DNA of 64,000 nucleotides from positions 19,995,996-20,059,995 of the forward strand of contig NC_087066.1 in NCBI RefSeq assembly GCF_963678635.1. The letters run 5' to 3'. This stretch comes from Symsagittifera roscoffensis. Its lineage: Eukaryota; Xenacoelomorpha; Acoela; Convolutidae. The number at the start of each line of letters is the position of its first letter. The first letter of the stretch is position 1. Shown piece by piece: positions 15,101-27,700 of this stretch. The translations under genes and the position numbers were made by a program. The notes under the pieces are model-generated. The model did not search any database. It was not told the origin of the DNA and was given only the letters and a program-made list of their open reading frames with translations.

Positions 15101-18100
15101 CAGTAACCAAGACCAGAAGCTAGTGGAAACTACCAATTTGTGACGACAACTTTTTCGGACAAAAAATCACCACAGCGCAAATCCGCTTCTGCAAAGATCG
15201 CTAAGTCAGTAGAATCGAAAAATGGAGCAACAATGAACACATCAAGAGTTCCTCACTAGCAACAAACTGTCCTGGAAAATGAAAGAATTTGTACCACAAA
15301 AAATCGCATCAAGGATGAACACAAAGACATATTTCAGAAATATAAAAGCCAAAATCCAAAACCCAGAAGTCCCATGAACAGTCAGCATACCCACAACGCA
15401 TTAACAAACCAAAGCAGCGCTGCGTATTTCAAAGATGTCCAAACTGAAGAAGCATTCAGTAACCAAGACCAGAAGCTAGTGGAAACTACCAATTTGTGAC
15501 GACAACTTTTTCGGACAAAAAATCAGCACAGCGCAAATCGACTTCTGCAACGATCGCTGAGTCAGTAGAATCGATAAATGGAGCAACAATGAACACATCA
15601 AGAGTTCCTCACTAGCAACAAACTGTCCTGGAAAATGAAAGAATTTGTACCACAAAAAATCGCATCAAGGATGAACACAAAAAAAGACATATTTCAGAAA
15701 TATAAAAGCCAAAATCCAAAACCCAGAAGTCCCATGAACAGTCAGCATACCCAAAACGAATTAACAAACCAAAAAAGCAGCGCTGCGTATTTCAAAGATG
15801 TCAAAACTGAAAAAACGTTCAGTAGCCGAGACCAGAAGCTAGTGGAAACTACCAATTTGTAACGACAACTTTTTTCGGACAAAAAATCACCACAGCGCAA
15901 ATCGACTTCTGCAACGATCGCTAAACCAGTAGAATTGAGGAATGGAATAACAATGAAGACATCAATATTTCTTAACTAGCCACATACTGTCCTCAAAAAT
16001 GAAAAAAAAATTGTACCACAAAAAATCGCATCAAGGCTGAACACAAAAAAAGACATATTTCAGACACATAAAGAACAAAATCAAAAACTTTATACTACCA
16101 CGAACCATCAGCATACCCACATTGCATTAACAAACCAAAAAATTAGCGCTGTGTGCTTCAAAGATGTCAAAACTGAAGAAACATTCAGTAGTCAAGACCA
16201 GAAGCTAGTGGAAACTACCAATTTGTGACGACAACTTTTTTCGAAAAAATAAAAACCACAGAGCAAATACGCTTATGCAACGATCGCCAACCCAGTAGAA
16301 CTGATGAATGGAACAACAAGGAACACATCAAGATGACTTAACTAGCCACACAGTGTGCTGAAAAATGAAAAAGTTTGTACCACAGAAGATCGCATCAAGA
16401 ACAAACACACAAAAAAAAACATCTTTCAGAAACATAGAGACCAAAATCCAAAACCCAGAAGTCGCATGAACAGTCAGCATACCCACAACGCATTAACAAA
16501 CCAAAAAAGCAGCGCTGCGTATTTCAAAGATGTCCAAACTGAAGAAGCATTCAGTAACCAAGACCAGAAGCTAGTGGAAACTACCAATTTGTGACGACAA
16601 CTTTTTCGGACAAAAAATCACCACAGCGCAAATCCGCTTCTGCAAAGATCGCTAAGTCAGTAGAATCGATAAATGGAGCAACAATGAACACATCAAGAGT
16701 TCCTCACTAGCAACAAACTGTCCTGGAAAATGAAAGAATTTGTACCACAAAAAATCGCATCAAGGATGAACACAAAAAAAGACATATTTCAGAAATATAA
16801 AAGCCAAAATCCAAAACCCAGAAGTCCCATGAACAGTCAGCATACCCAAAACGAATTAACAAACCAAAAAAGCAGCGCTGCGTATTTCAAAGATGTCAAA
16901 ACTGAAGAAACATTCAGTAGCCGAGACCAGAAGCTAGTGGAAACTACCAATTTGTAACGACAACTTTCTTCGGACAAAAAATCACCACAGCGCAAATCGA
17001 CTTCTGGAACGATCGCTAAACCAGTAGAATTGAGGAATGGAATAACAATGAAGACATCAATATTTCTTAACTAGCCACATACTGTCCTCAAAAATGAAAA
17101 AAAAATTGTACCACAAAAAATCGCATCAAGGCTGAACAGAAAAAAAGACATATTTCAGACACATAAAGAACAAAATCAAAAACTTTATACTACCATGAAT
17201 CATAAGCATACCCACATCGCATTAACAAACCAAAAAATTAGCGCTGTGTGCTTCAAAGATGTCAAAATTGAAGAAACATTCAGTAGTCAAGACCAGAAGC
17301 TAGTGGAAACTACCAATTTGTGACGACAACTTTTTTCGAAAAAATAAAAACCACAGAGCAAATACGCTTATGCAACGATCGCTAACCCAGTAGAACTGAT
17401 GAATGGAACATCAAGGAACACATCAAGATGACTTAACTAGCCACACAGTGTGCTGAAAAAGGAAAAAGTTTGTACCACAGAAGATCGCATCAAGAACAAA
17501 CACACAAAAAAACATCTTTCAGAAACATAGAGACCAAAATCCAAAACCCAGAAGTCGCATGAACAGTCAGCATACCCACAACGCATTAAAAAACCAAAAA
17601 AGCAGCGCTGCGTATTTCAAAGATGTCCAAACTGAAGAAGCATTCAGTAACCAAGACCAGAAGCTAGTGGAAACTACCAATTTGTGACGACAACTTTTTC
17701 GGACAAAAAATCACCACAGCGCAAATCCGCTTCTGCAAAGATCGCTAAGTCAGTAGAATCGATAAATGGAGCAACAATGAACACATCAAGAGTTCCTCAC
17801 TAGCAACAAACTGTCCTGGAAAATGAAAGAATTTGTACCACAAAAAATCGCATCAAGGATGAACACAAAGACATATTTCAGAAACATAAAAACCAAAATA
17901 CAAAACCCAGAAGTCCCATGAACAGTGATCATACCCACAACGCATTAACAAACCAAAGCAGCCCTGCGTAATTCGAAGATGTCAAAACTGAAGAAGCATT
18001 CAGTAACCAAGACCAGAAGCTAGTGGAAACTACCAATTTGTGACGACAAATTTTTTCGGACAAATAAAAACCACAGAGCAAATCCGCTTATGCAACGATC

Positions 18101-20290
18101 GCTAACCCAGTAGAACTGATGAATGGAACAACAAGGAACACATCAAGATGACTTAACTAGCCACACAGTGTGCTGAAAAATGAAAAAGTTTGTACCACAG
18201 AAGATCGCATCAAGAACAAACACACAAAAAAAACATCTTTCAGAAACATAGAGACAAAAATCCAAAACCCAGAAGTCGCATGAACAGTCAGCATACCCAC
18301 AACGCATTAAAAAACCAAAAAAGCAGCGCTGCGTATTTCAAAGATGTCCAAACTGAAGAAGCATTCAGTAACCAAGACCAGAAGCTAGTGGAAACTACCA
18401 ATTTGTGACGACAACTTTTTCGAACAAAAAATCACCACAGCGCAAATCCGCTTCTGCAAAGATCGCTAAGTCAGTAGAATCGATAAATGGAGCAACAATG
18501 AACACATCAAGAGTTCCTCACTAGCAACAAACTGTCCTGGAAAATGATAGAATTTGTACCACAAAAAATCGCATCAAGGATGAACACAAAGACATATTTC
18601 AGAAACATAAAAACCAAAATACAAAACCCAGAAGTCCCATGAACAGTGATCATACCCACAACGCATTAACAAACCAAAGCAGCCCTGCGTAATTCGAAGA
18701 TGTCAAAACTGAAGAAGCATTCAGTAACCAAGACCAGAAGCTAGTGGAAACTACCAATTTGTGACGACAAATTTTTTCGGACAAATAAAAACCACAGAGC
18801 AAATCCGCTTATGCAACGATCGCTAACCCAGTAGAACTGATGAATGGAACAACAAGGAACACATCAAGATGACTTAACTAGCCACACAGTGTGCTGAAAA
18901 AAAGAAAAAAATTGTACCACAGAAGATCGCATCAAGAACAAACACACACAAAAAAACATCTTTCAGAAACATAGAGACCAAAATCTAAAACCCAGAAGTC
19001 CCATGAACAGTCAGCATACCCAAAACGCATTAAAAAACCAAAAAAGCAGCGCTGCGTATTTCAAAGATGTCAAAACTGAAGAAATATTCAGTAGCCGAGA
19101 CAAGAAGCTAGTGGAAAGAAACTACCAATTTGTAACGACAACTTTTTTCGGACAAAAAATCACCACAGTGAAAATCGACTTCTGCAACGATCGCTAACAC
19201 AGTAGAATTGATGATTGGAACAACAATGAACTCATCAAGACTTCTTAACTAGCCACACACTGTCCTGGAAAATGAAAAAGATTGTACCACAAAAAATCGC
19301 ATCAAGGATGAACACAAAAAAAGACATATTTCAGAAACATAAACACCAAAATCTAAACCCCAGAACTCCCATGAACAGTCAGCATACCCAAAATGCATTA
19401 AAAAACCAAAAAAGCTGCGCTGCGTATTTCAAAGATGTCAAAACTGAAGAAACATTCAGTAGCCGAGACCAGAAGCTAGTGGAAACTACCAATTTGTAAC
19501 GACAACTTTTTTCGGACAAAAAATCACCACAGCGCAAATCGACTTCTGCAACGATCGCTAAACCAGTAGATTTGAGGAATGGAATAACAATGAAGACATC
19601 AAGATTTCTTAACTAGCCACACACTGTCCTCAAAAATGAAAAAAAAACTGTACCACAAAAAATCGCATCAAGGCTGAACACAAAAAAAGACATATTTCAG
19701 ACACATAAAGAACAAAATCAAAATCTTTATACTACCATGAACCATCAGCATACCCACATTGCATTAACAAAACAAAAAATTAGCGCTGTGTGTTTCAAAG
19801 ATGTAAAAACTGAAGAAACATTCAGTAGTCAAGACCAGAAGCTAGTGGAAACTACCAATTTGTGACGACAATTTTTTTCGGACAAATAAAAACCACAGAG
19901 CAAATAAGCTTATGCAACGATCGCTAACCCAGTAGAACTGATGAATGGAACAACAAAGAACACATCAAGATGACTTAACTAGCCACATAGTGTGCTGAAA
20001 AACGAAAAATTTTGAACCACAAAAGATCGCATCAAGAACAAACACAAAAAAGACATACTTCAGAAACATAAAGACCAAAATCAAAAAACTTAGTACTCCC
20101 ATGAGCTGTCAGCAAACCCACAACGCATTAATAACCCAAAAAATGTCGCTGTGTATTTCAAAGATGTCAAAACTGAAGAAACAATCAGTAGCCAAGACCA
20201 GAAGCTAGTAGAAACTACCAATTTATGACAATTTTCTTCGGACAAAAAATCACCACAGCCCAAATTCGCTTCTGCAACGAACGCTAAGTC
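9127..20290 (+). repeat. Array 1, reshuffled A/B/C/D monomers
   Basis: The same four subtypes continue but the order is broken. The type B word TTGAGGAATGGAATAACAAT recurs near 10,497, 11,590, 12,665, 14,485, 15,925, 17,025 and, in part, 19,560; the intervals correspond to 3, 3, 5, 4, 3 and 7 monomers. Some monomers are recombinants: the one near 9,483 begins as type A and ends as type C/D, and the one near 11,650 begins as type B and continues as type D. That pattern fits unequal crossing-over or gene conversion inside monomers. Confidence 0.85.
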
Positions 20291-23200
20291 AGTAGAATCG
20301 ATAAATGGAGCAACAATGAAAGCATCAAGAGATCCTCACTAGCCACAAACTGTCCTGGAAAATGAAAAAATTTGTACCACAAAAAATCGCATCAAGGATG
20401 AACACAAAAAAGACATATTTCAGAAACATAAAAACCAAAATCCAAAACCCAGAAGTCGCCTGAACAGTCAGCATACCCACAACGCATTAACAAACCAAAA
20501 AAGCAGCGCTGCGTATTTCAAAGATGTCCAAACTGAAGAAGCATTCAGTAACCAAGACCAGAAGCTAGAGGAAACTACTGAGTTGTGACGACAACTTTTT
20601 TCGGACAAAAAATCACCACAGCGCAAATCCGCTTCTGCAACGATCGCTAAGTCAGTAGAATCGATAAATGGAGCAACATTGAACACATCAAGAGTTCCTC
20701 ACTAGCCACAAACTGTCCTGGAAAATGAAAGAATTTGTACCACAAAAAATCGCATCAAGGATGAACACAAAAAAGACATATTTCAGAAACATAAAAACCA
20801 AAATCCAAAACCCAGAAGTCCCAAGAACATTCAGCATACCCAAAACGCATTAACAAACCAAAAAAGCAGCGCTGCGTATTTCAAAGATGTCAAAACTGAA
20901 GAAACATTCAGTAGCCAAGACCAGAAGCTAGTGGAAACTACCAATTTGTAACGACAACTTTTTTGGACAAAAAATCACCACAGCGCAAATCCACTTCTGC
21001 AACGATCGCTAAACCAGTTGAATTGAGGAATTGAATAACAATGAACACATCAAGATTTCTTAACTAGCCACACACTGTCCTCAAAAATGAAAAAAAAATT
21101 GTACCACAAAAAATCGCATCAAGGCTGAACACAAAAAAGACATATTTCAGACACATAAAGAACAAAATCAAAAGTTTTATACTCCCATGAACCATCAGAA
21201 TACCGACGTTGCATTAACAAACCAAAAAATTAGCGCTGTGTGTTTCAAAGCTGTCAAAACTGAAGAAACATTCAGTAGTCAAGACCAGAAGCTAGTGGAA
21301 ACTACCAATTTGACGACAACTTTCTTCAGAAAAAATCACCACAGCGCAAATCCGCTTCTGCAACGATCGCTAAACCAAAAGAATTGATGATTGGAACAAC
21401 AGTGAACTAATCGAGACTTCTTAACTAGCCACACACTGTCCTGGAAAATGAAAAAATTTGTACCACAAAAGTTCGCATCAAGGATGAACACAAAAAAGAC
21501 ATATTTCAGAAACATAAATACCAAAATCGAAAACCCAGAAGTCCCATGAACAGTGAGCATATCCACAACGCATTAAAAAACCAAAGCAGCGCTGCGTAAT
21601 TCAAAGATGTCAAAACTGAAGACGCATTCAGTAATCAAGACCAGAAGCTAGTGGAAACTACCAATTGGTGACGACAACTTTTTTCGGACAAATAAAAACC
21701 ACAGAGCAAATCCGCTTATGCAACGATCGCTAAACCAGTAGAACTGATGAATGGAACAACAAAGAACACATCAAGATGAATTAACTAGCCACACAGTGTG
21801 CTGAAAAATGAAAAAATTTGTACCACAGAAGATCGCATCAAGAACAAACACAACAAAAAACATATTTCAGAAACATAGAGACCAAAATCCAAAACCCAGA
21901 AGTCGCATGAACAGTCAGCATACCCAAAACGCATTAACAAACCAAAAAAGCAGCGCTGCGTATTTCAAAGATGTCCAAACTGAAGAAGCATTCAGTAACC
22001 AAGACCAGAAGCTAGTGGAAACTACCAATTTGTGACGACAACTTTTTTCGGACAAAAAATCCCCACAGCGCAAATCCACTTCTGCAACGATCGCTAAACC
22101 AGTAGAATTGAGGAATTGAATAACAATGATCACATCAAGATTTCTTAACTAGCCACAAACTGTCCTCAAAAATGAAAAAAAAAATTGTACCACAAAAAAT
22201 CGCATCAATGAACACAAAAAAAAGACATATTTCAGACACATAAAGAACAAAATCAAAAACTTTATACTCCCATGAACCATCAGAATACCGACGTTGCATT
22301 AACAAACCAAAACATTAGCGCTGTGTGTTTCAAAGATGTCAAAACTGAAGAAACATTCAGTAGTCAAGACCAGAAGCTAGTGGAAACTACCAATTTGACG
22401 ACAACTTTCTTCGGAACAAATCACCACAGCGCAAATCCGCTTCTGCAACGATCGCTAACCCAGTAGAATTGATGCTTGGAACAACAATGAACTAATCGAG
22501 AATTCTTAACTAGCCACACACTGTCCTGGAAAATGAAAAAATTTGTACCACAAAAATTCGCATCAAGGATGAACACAAAAAAGACATATTTCAGAAACAT
22601 AAATACCAAAATCCAAAACCCAGAAGTCCCATGAATAGTCAACATACCCAAAACGCATTAAAAAACCAAAGCAGCGCTGCGTAATTCAAAGATGTCAAAA
22701 CTGAAGAAGCATTCAGTAACCAAGACCAGAAGCTAGTGGAAACTACCAATTTGTGACGACAACTTTTTTCGGACGAATAAAAACCACAGAGCAAATCCGC
22801 TTATGCAACGATCGATCGCTAACCCAGTAGAACTGATGAATGGAACAACAAAGAACACATCAAGATTACTTAACTAGCCACACAGTGTCCTCGAAAATGA
22901 AAAAATTTGTATAACAAAAGATCGCATCAAGAACGAACACAAAAAAAACATCTTTCAGAAACATAGAGACCAAAATCCAAAACCAAGGAGTCGCATGAAC
23001 AGTCAGCATACCCACAACGAATTAACAAACCAAAAAAGCAGCGCTGCGTACTTCAAAGATGTCCAAACTGAAGAAGAGTTCAGTAACCAAGACCAGAAGC
23101 TAGTGGAAACTACCAATTTGTGACGACAACTTTTTTCGGACAAAAAATCACCACAGCGCAAATCCGCTTATGCAACGATCGCTAAATCAGTAGAACTGAT

Positions 23201-24713
23201 GAATGGATCAGCAAAGAACACATCAAGATGACTTAGCTAGCCACACAGTGTGCTGAAAAATGAAAAAATTTGTACCACAGAAGATCGCATCAAGAACAAA
23301 CACAACAAAAAACATATTCAGAAAGATAGAGACCAAAATCCAAAACCCAGAAGTCGCATGAACAGTCAGCATACCCAAAACGCATTCACAAACCAAAAAC
23401 GCAGCGCTGCGTATTTCAAAGATTTCCAAACTGAAGAAGCATTCAGTAACCAAGACCAGAAGCTATTGGAAACTACCAATTTGTGACGACAATTTTTTTC
23501 GGACAAAAAATCACCACAGCGCAAATCCGCTACTGCAACGACCACTAAGTCAGTAGAATCGATAAATGGAGCAACAATGAACACATCAAGAGTTCCTCAC
23601 TAGCCACACACTGTCCTGAAAAATGAAAAAACTTGTACCACAGAAGATCGCATCAAGAACAAACACAACAAAAAACATATTTCAGAAAGATAGAGACCAA
23701 AATCCAAAACGCAGAAGTCGCATGAACAGTCAGCATTACCAAAACGCATTCACAAACCAAAAACGCAGCGCTGCGTATTTCAAAGATGTCCAAACTGAAG
23801 AAGCATTCAGTAACCAAGACCAGAAGCTATTGGAAACTACCAATTTGTGACGACAATTTTTTTCGGACAAAAAATCACCACAGCGCAAATCCGCTACTGC
23901 AACGATTGCTAACCCAGTAGAACTGATGAATGGAACAACAAAGAACACATCAAGATGACTTAACTAGCCACACAGTGTGCTGACAAATGAAAAAATTTGT
24001 ACCACAGAAGATCGCATCAAGAACAAACACAACAAAAAACATATTTCAGAAAGATAGAGACCAAAGTCCAAAACCCAGAAGTCGCATGAACAGTCAGCAT
24101 AGCCAAAACGCATTCACAAACCAAAAACGCAGCGCTGCGTATTTCAAAGATGTCCAAACTGAAGAAGCATTCAGTAACCAAGACCAGAAGCTATTGGAAA
24201 CTACCAATTTGTGACGACAATTTTTTTCGGACAAAAAATCACCACAGCGCAAATCCGCTACTGCAACGACCACTAAGTCAGTAGAATCGATAAATGGAGC
24301 AACAATGAACACATCAAGAGTTCCTCACTAGCCACACACTGTCCTGAAAAATGAAAAAACTTGCACCACAAAAAATCGCATCAAAGATGAACACAAAAAA
24401 AGACATATTTCAGAAACATAAATACCAAAATCCAAAACCCAGAAGTCCCATGAACAGTCATCACACCCACAACGCATTAACCAACCAAAAAAGCAGCGCT
24501 GCGTATTTCAAAGATGTCAAAACTGAAGAAACATTCAGTAGTCAAGACCAGAAGCTGGTGGAAACTACCAATTTGTGACGACAACTTTCTTCGGACAAAA
24601 AATCACCACAGCGCAAATCCGCTTATGCAACGATCGCTAACCCAGTATAATTGATGATTGGAACAACAATGAACTAATCGAGACTTCTAAACTAGCCACA
24701 CACTGTCCTGGAA
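20291..24713 (+). repeat. Array 1, divergent monomer block
   Basis: About 12 monomers of a further set of subtypes. Three consecutive copies near 23,250, 23,623 and 23,987 share AAAGATAGAGACC, GCATTCACAAACC and AAGCTATTGGAA, variants rare elsewhere, so they are a young local expansion. One monomer near 22,810 has a duplicated CGATCGATCGC. The block grades into the E/F block to the right. Confidence 0.75.
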
Positions 24714-27700
24714 AATGAAAAAAATTGTACAACAAAAGATCGCATCAAGAACGAACACACAAAAAAGACATCTTTCAGAAACATAAAGACCAAAATCAAA
24801 AACTTAGTACTCCCATGAACCCTCAGCATACCCACAACGACTTAACACATTAACAACCCAAAAAATTGTCGCTGTCTTGTTTGGTTGTCAAAACTGAAGA
24901 AACATTCAGTAGCCGAGACCAGAAGCTAGTGGAAACTATCAATTTGCGACGACAACTTTTAACGGACAAAAAATCACCACATCGCAAATCCGCTTCTGCA
25001 ATGATCGCTAACCCAGTAGAATTGATGAATGGAACATTAATGAACACATCAAGATGACTTAACTAGCCACACAGTGTCCTGAAAAATGAAAAAAATTTGT
25101 ACCACAAAAGATCGCATCAAGAACGAACACAAAAAAAGACATCTTTCAGAAACATAAAGGCTAAAATCAAAAACTTAGTACTCCCATAAACCGTCAGCAT
25201 ACGCAAAACGATTTAACACATTAACAACCCAAAAAAATTGTCGCTGTAGTTTTTGTTTGTCAAAACTGAAGAAACATTCAGTAGCCGAGACAGAAGCTAG
25301 TGGAAACTACCAATTTGTGACAATTTTTTTTTCGGACAAAAAACCACCACAGCGCAAATTCGCTTCTGCAACGATCGCTACACCAATAGAATTGATGATT
25401 GGAACAATAATGAACTCATCAAGACTTCTTAACTAGCCACACACTGTCCTGGAAAATGAAAAAAATTGTACCACAAAAAATCGCATCAAGGATGAACACA
25501 AAAAAGACATATTACAGAAACAAAAGTACTAAAATCCAAAACCCAGAAGTCCCATGAACAGTCAGCTTACCCACAACGCATTAAGAAACCAAAAAAGCAG
25601 CGCTGCGTATTTCAAAGATGTCAAAACTGCAGAATCATTCAGTAATCAAGACCAGAAGCTAGTGGAACCTACAAATTTGTGACGACAACTTTCTTCGACA
25701 AATGACCACAGCACAAATCCGCTGCTGCAACGGTCGCTAACCCAGTAGAATTGATGAATGGAACACCAATGAACACATCAAGATGACTTAACTAGCCACA
25801 CAGTGTCCTGAAAAATGAAAAAATTTGTACCACAAAAGATCGCATCAAGAACGAACACAAAAAAAGACATCTTTCAGAAACATAAAGGCCAAAATCAAAA
25901 ACTTAGAACTCCCATGAACCCTCAGCTTACCCACAACGATTTAACACATTACCAACCCAAAAAAACTGTCGCTGTAGTTTTTGGTTGTCAAAACTGAAGA
26001 AACATTCAGTAGCCGAGACAGAAGCTAGTGGAAACTACCAATTTGTGACGACAACTTTCTTCGGACAAAAAATCACCACAGCGCAAATCCGCTTATGCAA
26101 CGATCGCTAACCCAGTAGAATTGATGATTGGAACAACAATGAACTAATCGAGACTTCTAAACTAGCCACACACTGTCCTGGAAAATGAAAAAAATTGTAC
26201 CACAAAAAATCGCATCAAGGATGAACACAAAAAAGACATATTACAGAAACAAAAGTACCAAAATCCAAAACCCAGAAGTCCCATGAACAGTAAGCATACC
26301 CACAACGCATTAAGAAACCAAAAAAGCAGCGCTGCGTATTTCAAAGATGTCAAAACTGCAGAAGCATTCAGTAATCAAGACCAGAAGCTAGTGGAACCTA
26401 CAAATTTGTGACGACAACTTTCTTCGACAAATGACCACAGCACAAATCCGCTGCTGCAACGGTCGCTAACCCAGTAGAATTGATGAATGGAACACCAATG
26501 AACACATCAAGATGACTTAACTAGCCACACAGTGTCCTGAAAAATGAAAAAATTTGTACCACAAAAGATCGCATCAAGAACGAACACAAAAAAAGACATT
26601 TTTCAGAAACATAAAGGCCAAAATCAAAAACTTAGAACTCCCATGAACCCTCAGCTTACCCACAACGATTTAACACATTACCAACCCAAAAAAATGGTCG
26701 CTGTAGTTTTTGTTTGTCAAAACTGAAGAAACATTCAGTAGCCGAGACAGAAGCTAGTGGAAACTACCAATTTGTGACAATTTTTTTTTCGGACAAAAAA
26801 CCACCACAGCGCAAATTCGCTTCTGCAACGATCGCTACACCAATAGAATTGATGATTGGAACAACAATGAACTCATCAAGACTTCTTAACTAGCCACACA
26901 CTGTCCTGGAAAATGAAAAAAATTGTACCACAAAAAATCGCATCAAGGATGAACACAAAAAAGACATATTACAGAAACAAAAGTACCAAAATCCAAAACC
27001 CAGAAGTCCCATGAACAGTCAGCATACCCACAACGCATTAAGAAACCAAAAAAGCAGCGCTGCGTATTTCAAAGATGTCAAAACTGCAGAAGCATTCAGT
27101 AATCAAGACCAGAAGCTAGTGGAACCTACAAATTTGTGACGACAACTTTCTTCGACAAATGACCACAGCACAAATCCGCTGCTGCAACGGTCGCTAACCC
27201 AGTAGAATTGATGAATGGAACACCAATTAACACATCAAGATGACTTAACTAGCCACACAGTGTCCTGAAAAATGAAAAAAATTGTACCACAAAAGATCGC
27301 ATCAAGAACGAACACAAAAAAAGACATCTTTCAGAAACATAAAGGCTAAAATCAAAAACTTAGTACTCCCATAAACCTTCAGCATACGCAAAACGATTTA
27401 ACACATTAACAACCCAAAAAAATTGTCGCTGTAGTTTTTGTTTGTCAAAACTGAAGAAGTATTCAGTAGCCGAGACAGAAGCTAGTGGAAACTACCAATT
27501 TGTGACAATTTTTTTTTCGGACAAAAAACCACCACAGCGCAAATTCGCTTCTGCAACGATCGCTACACCAATAGAATTGATGATTGGAACAACAATGAAC
27601 TCATCAAGACTTCTTAACTAGCCACACACTGTCCTGGAAAATGAAAAAAATTGTACCACAAAAAATCGCATCAAGGATGAACACAAAAAAGACATATTAC

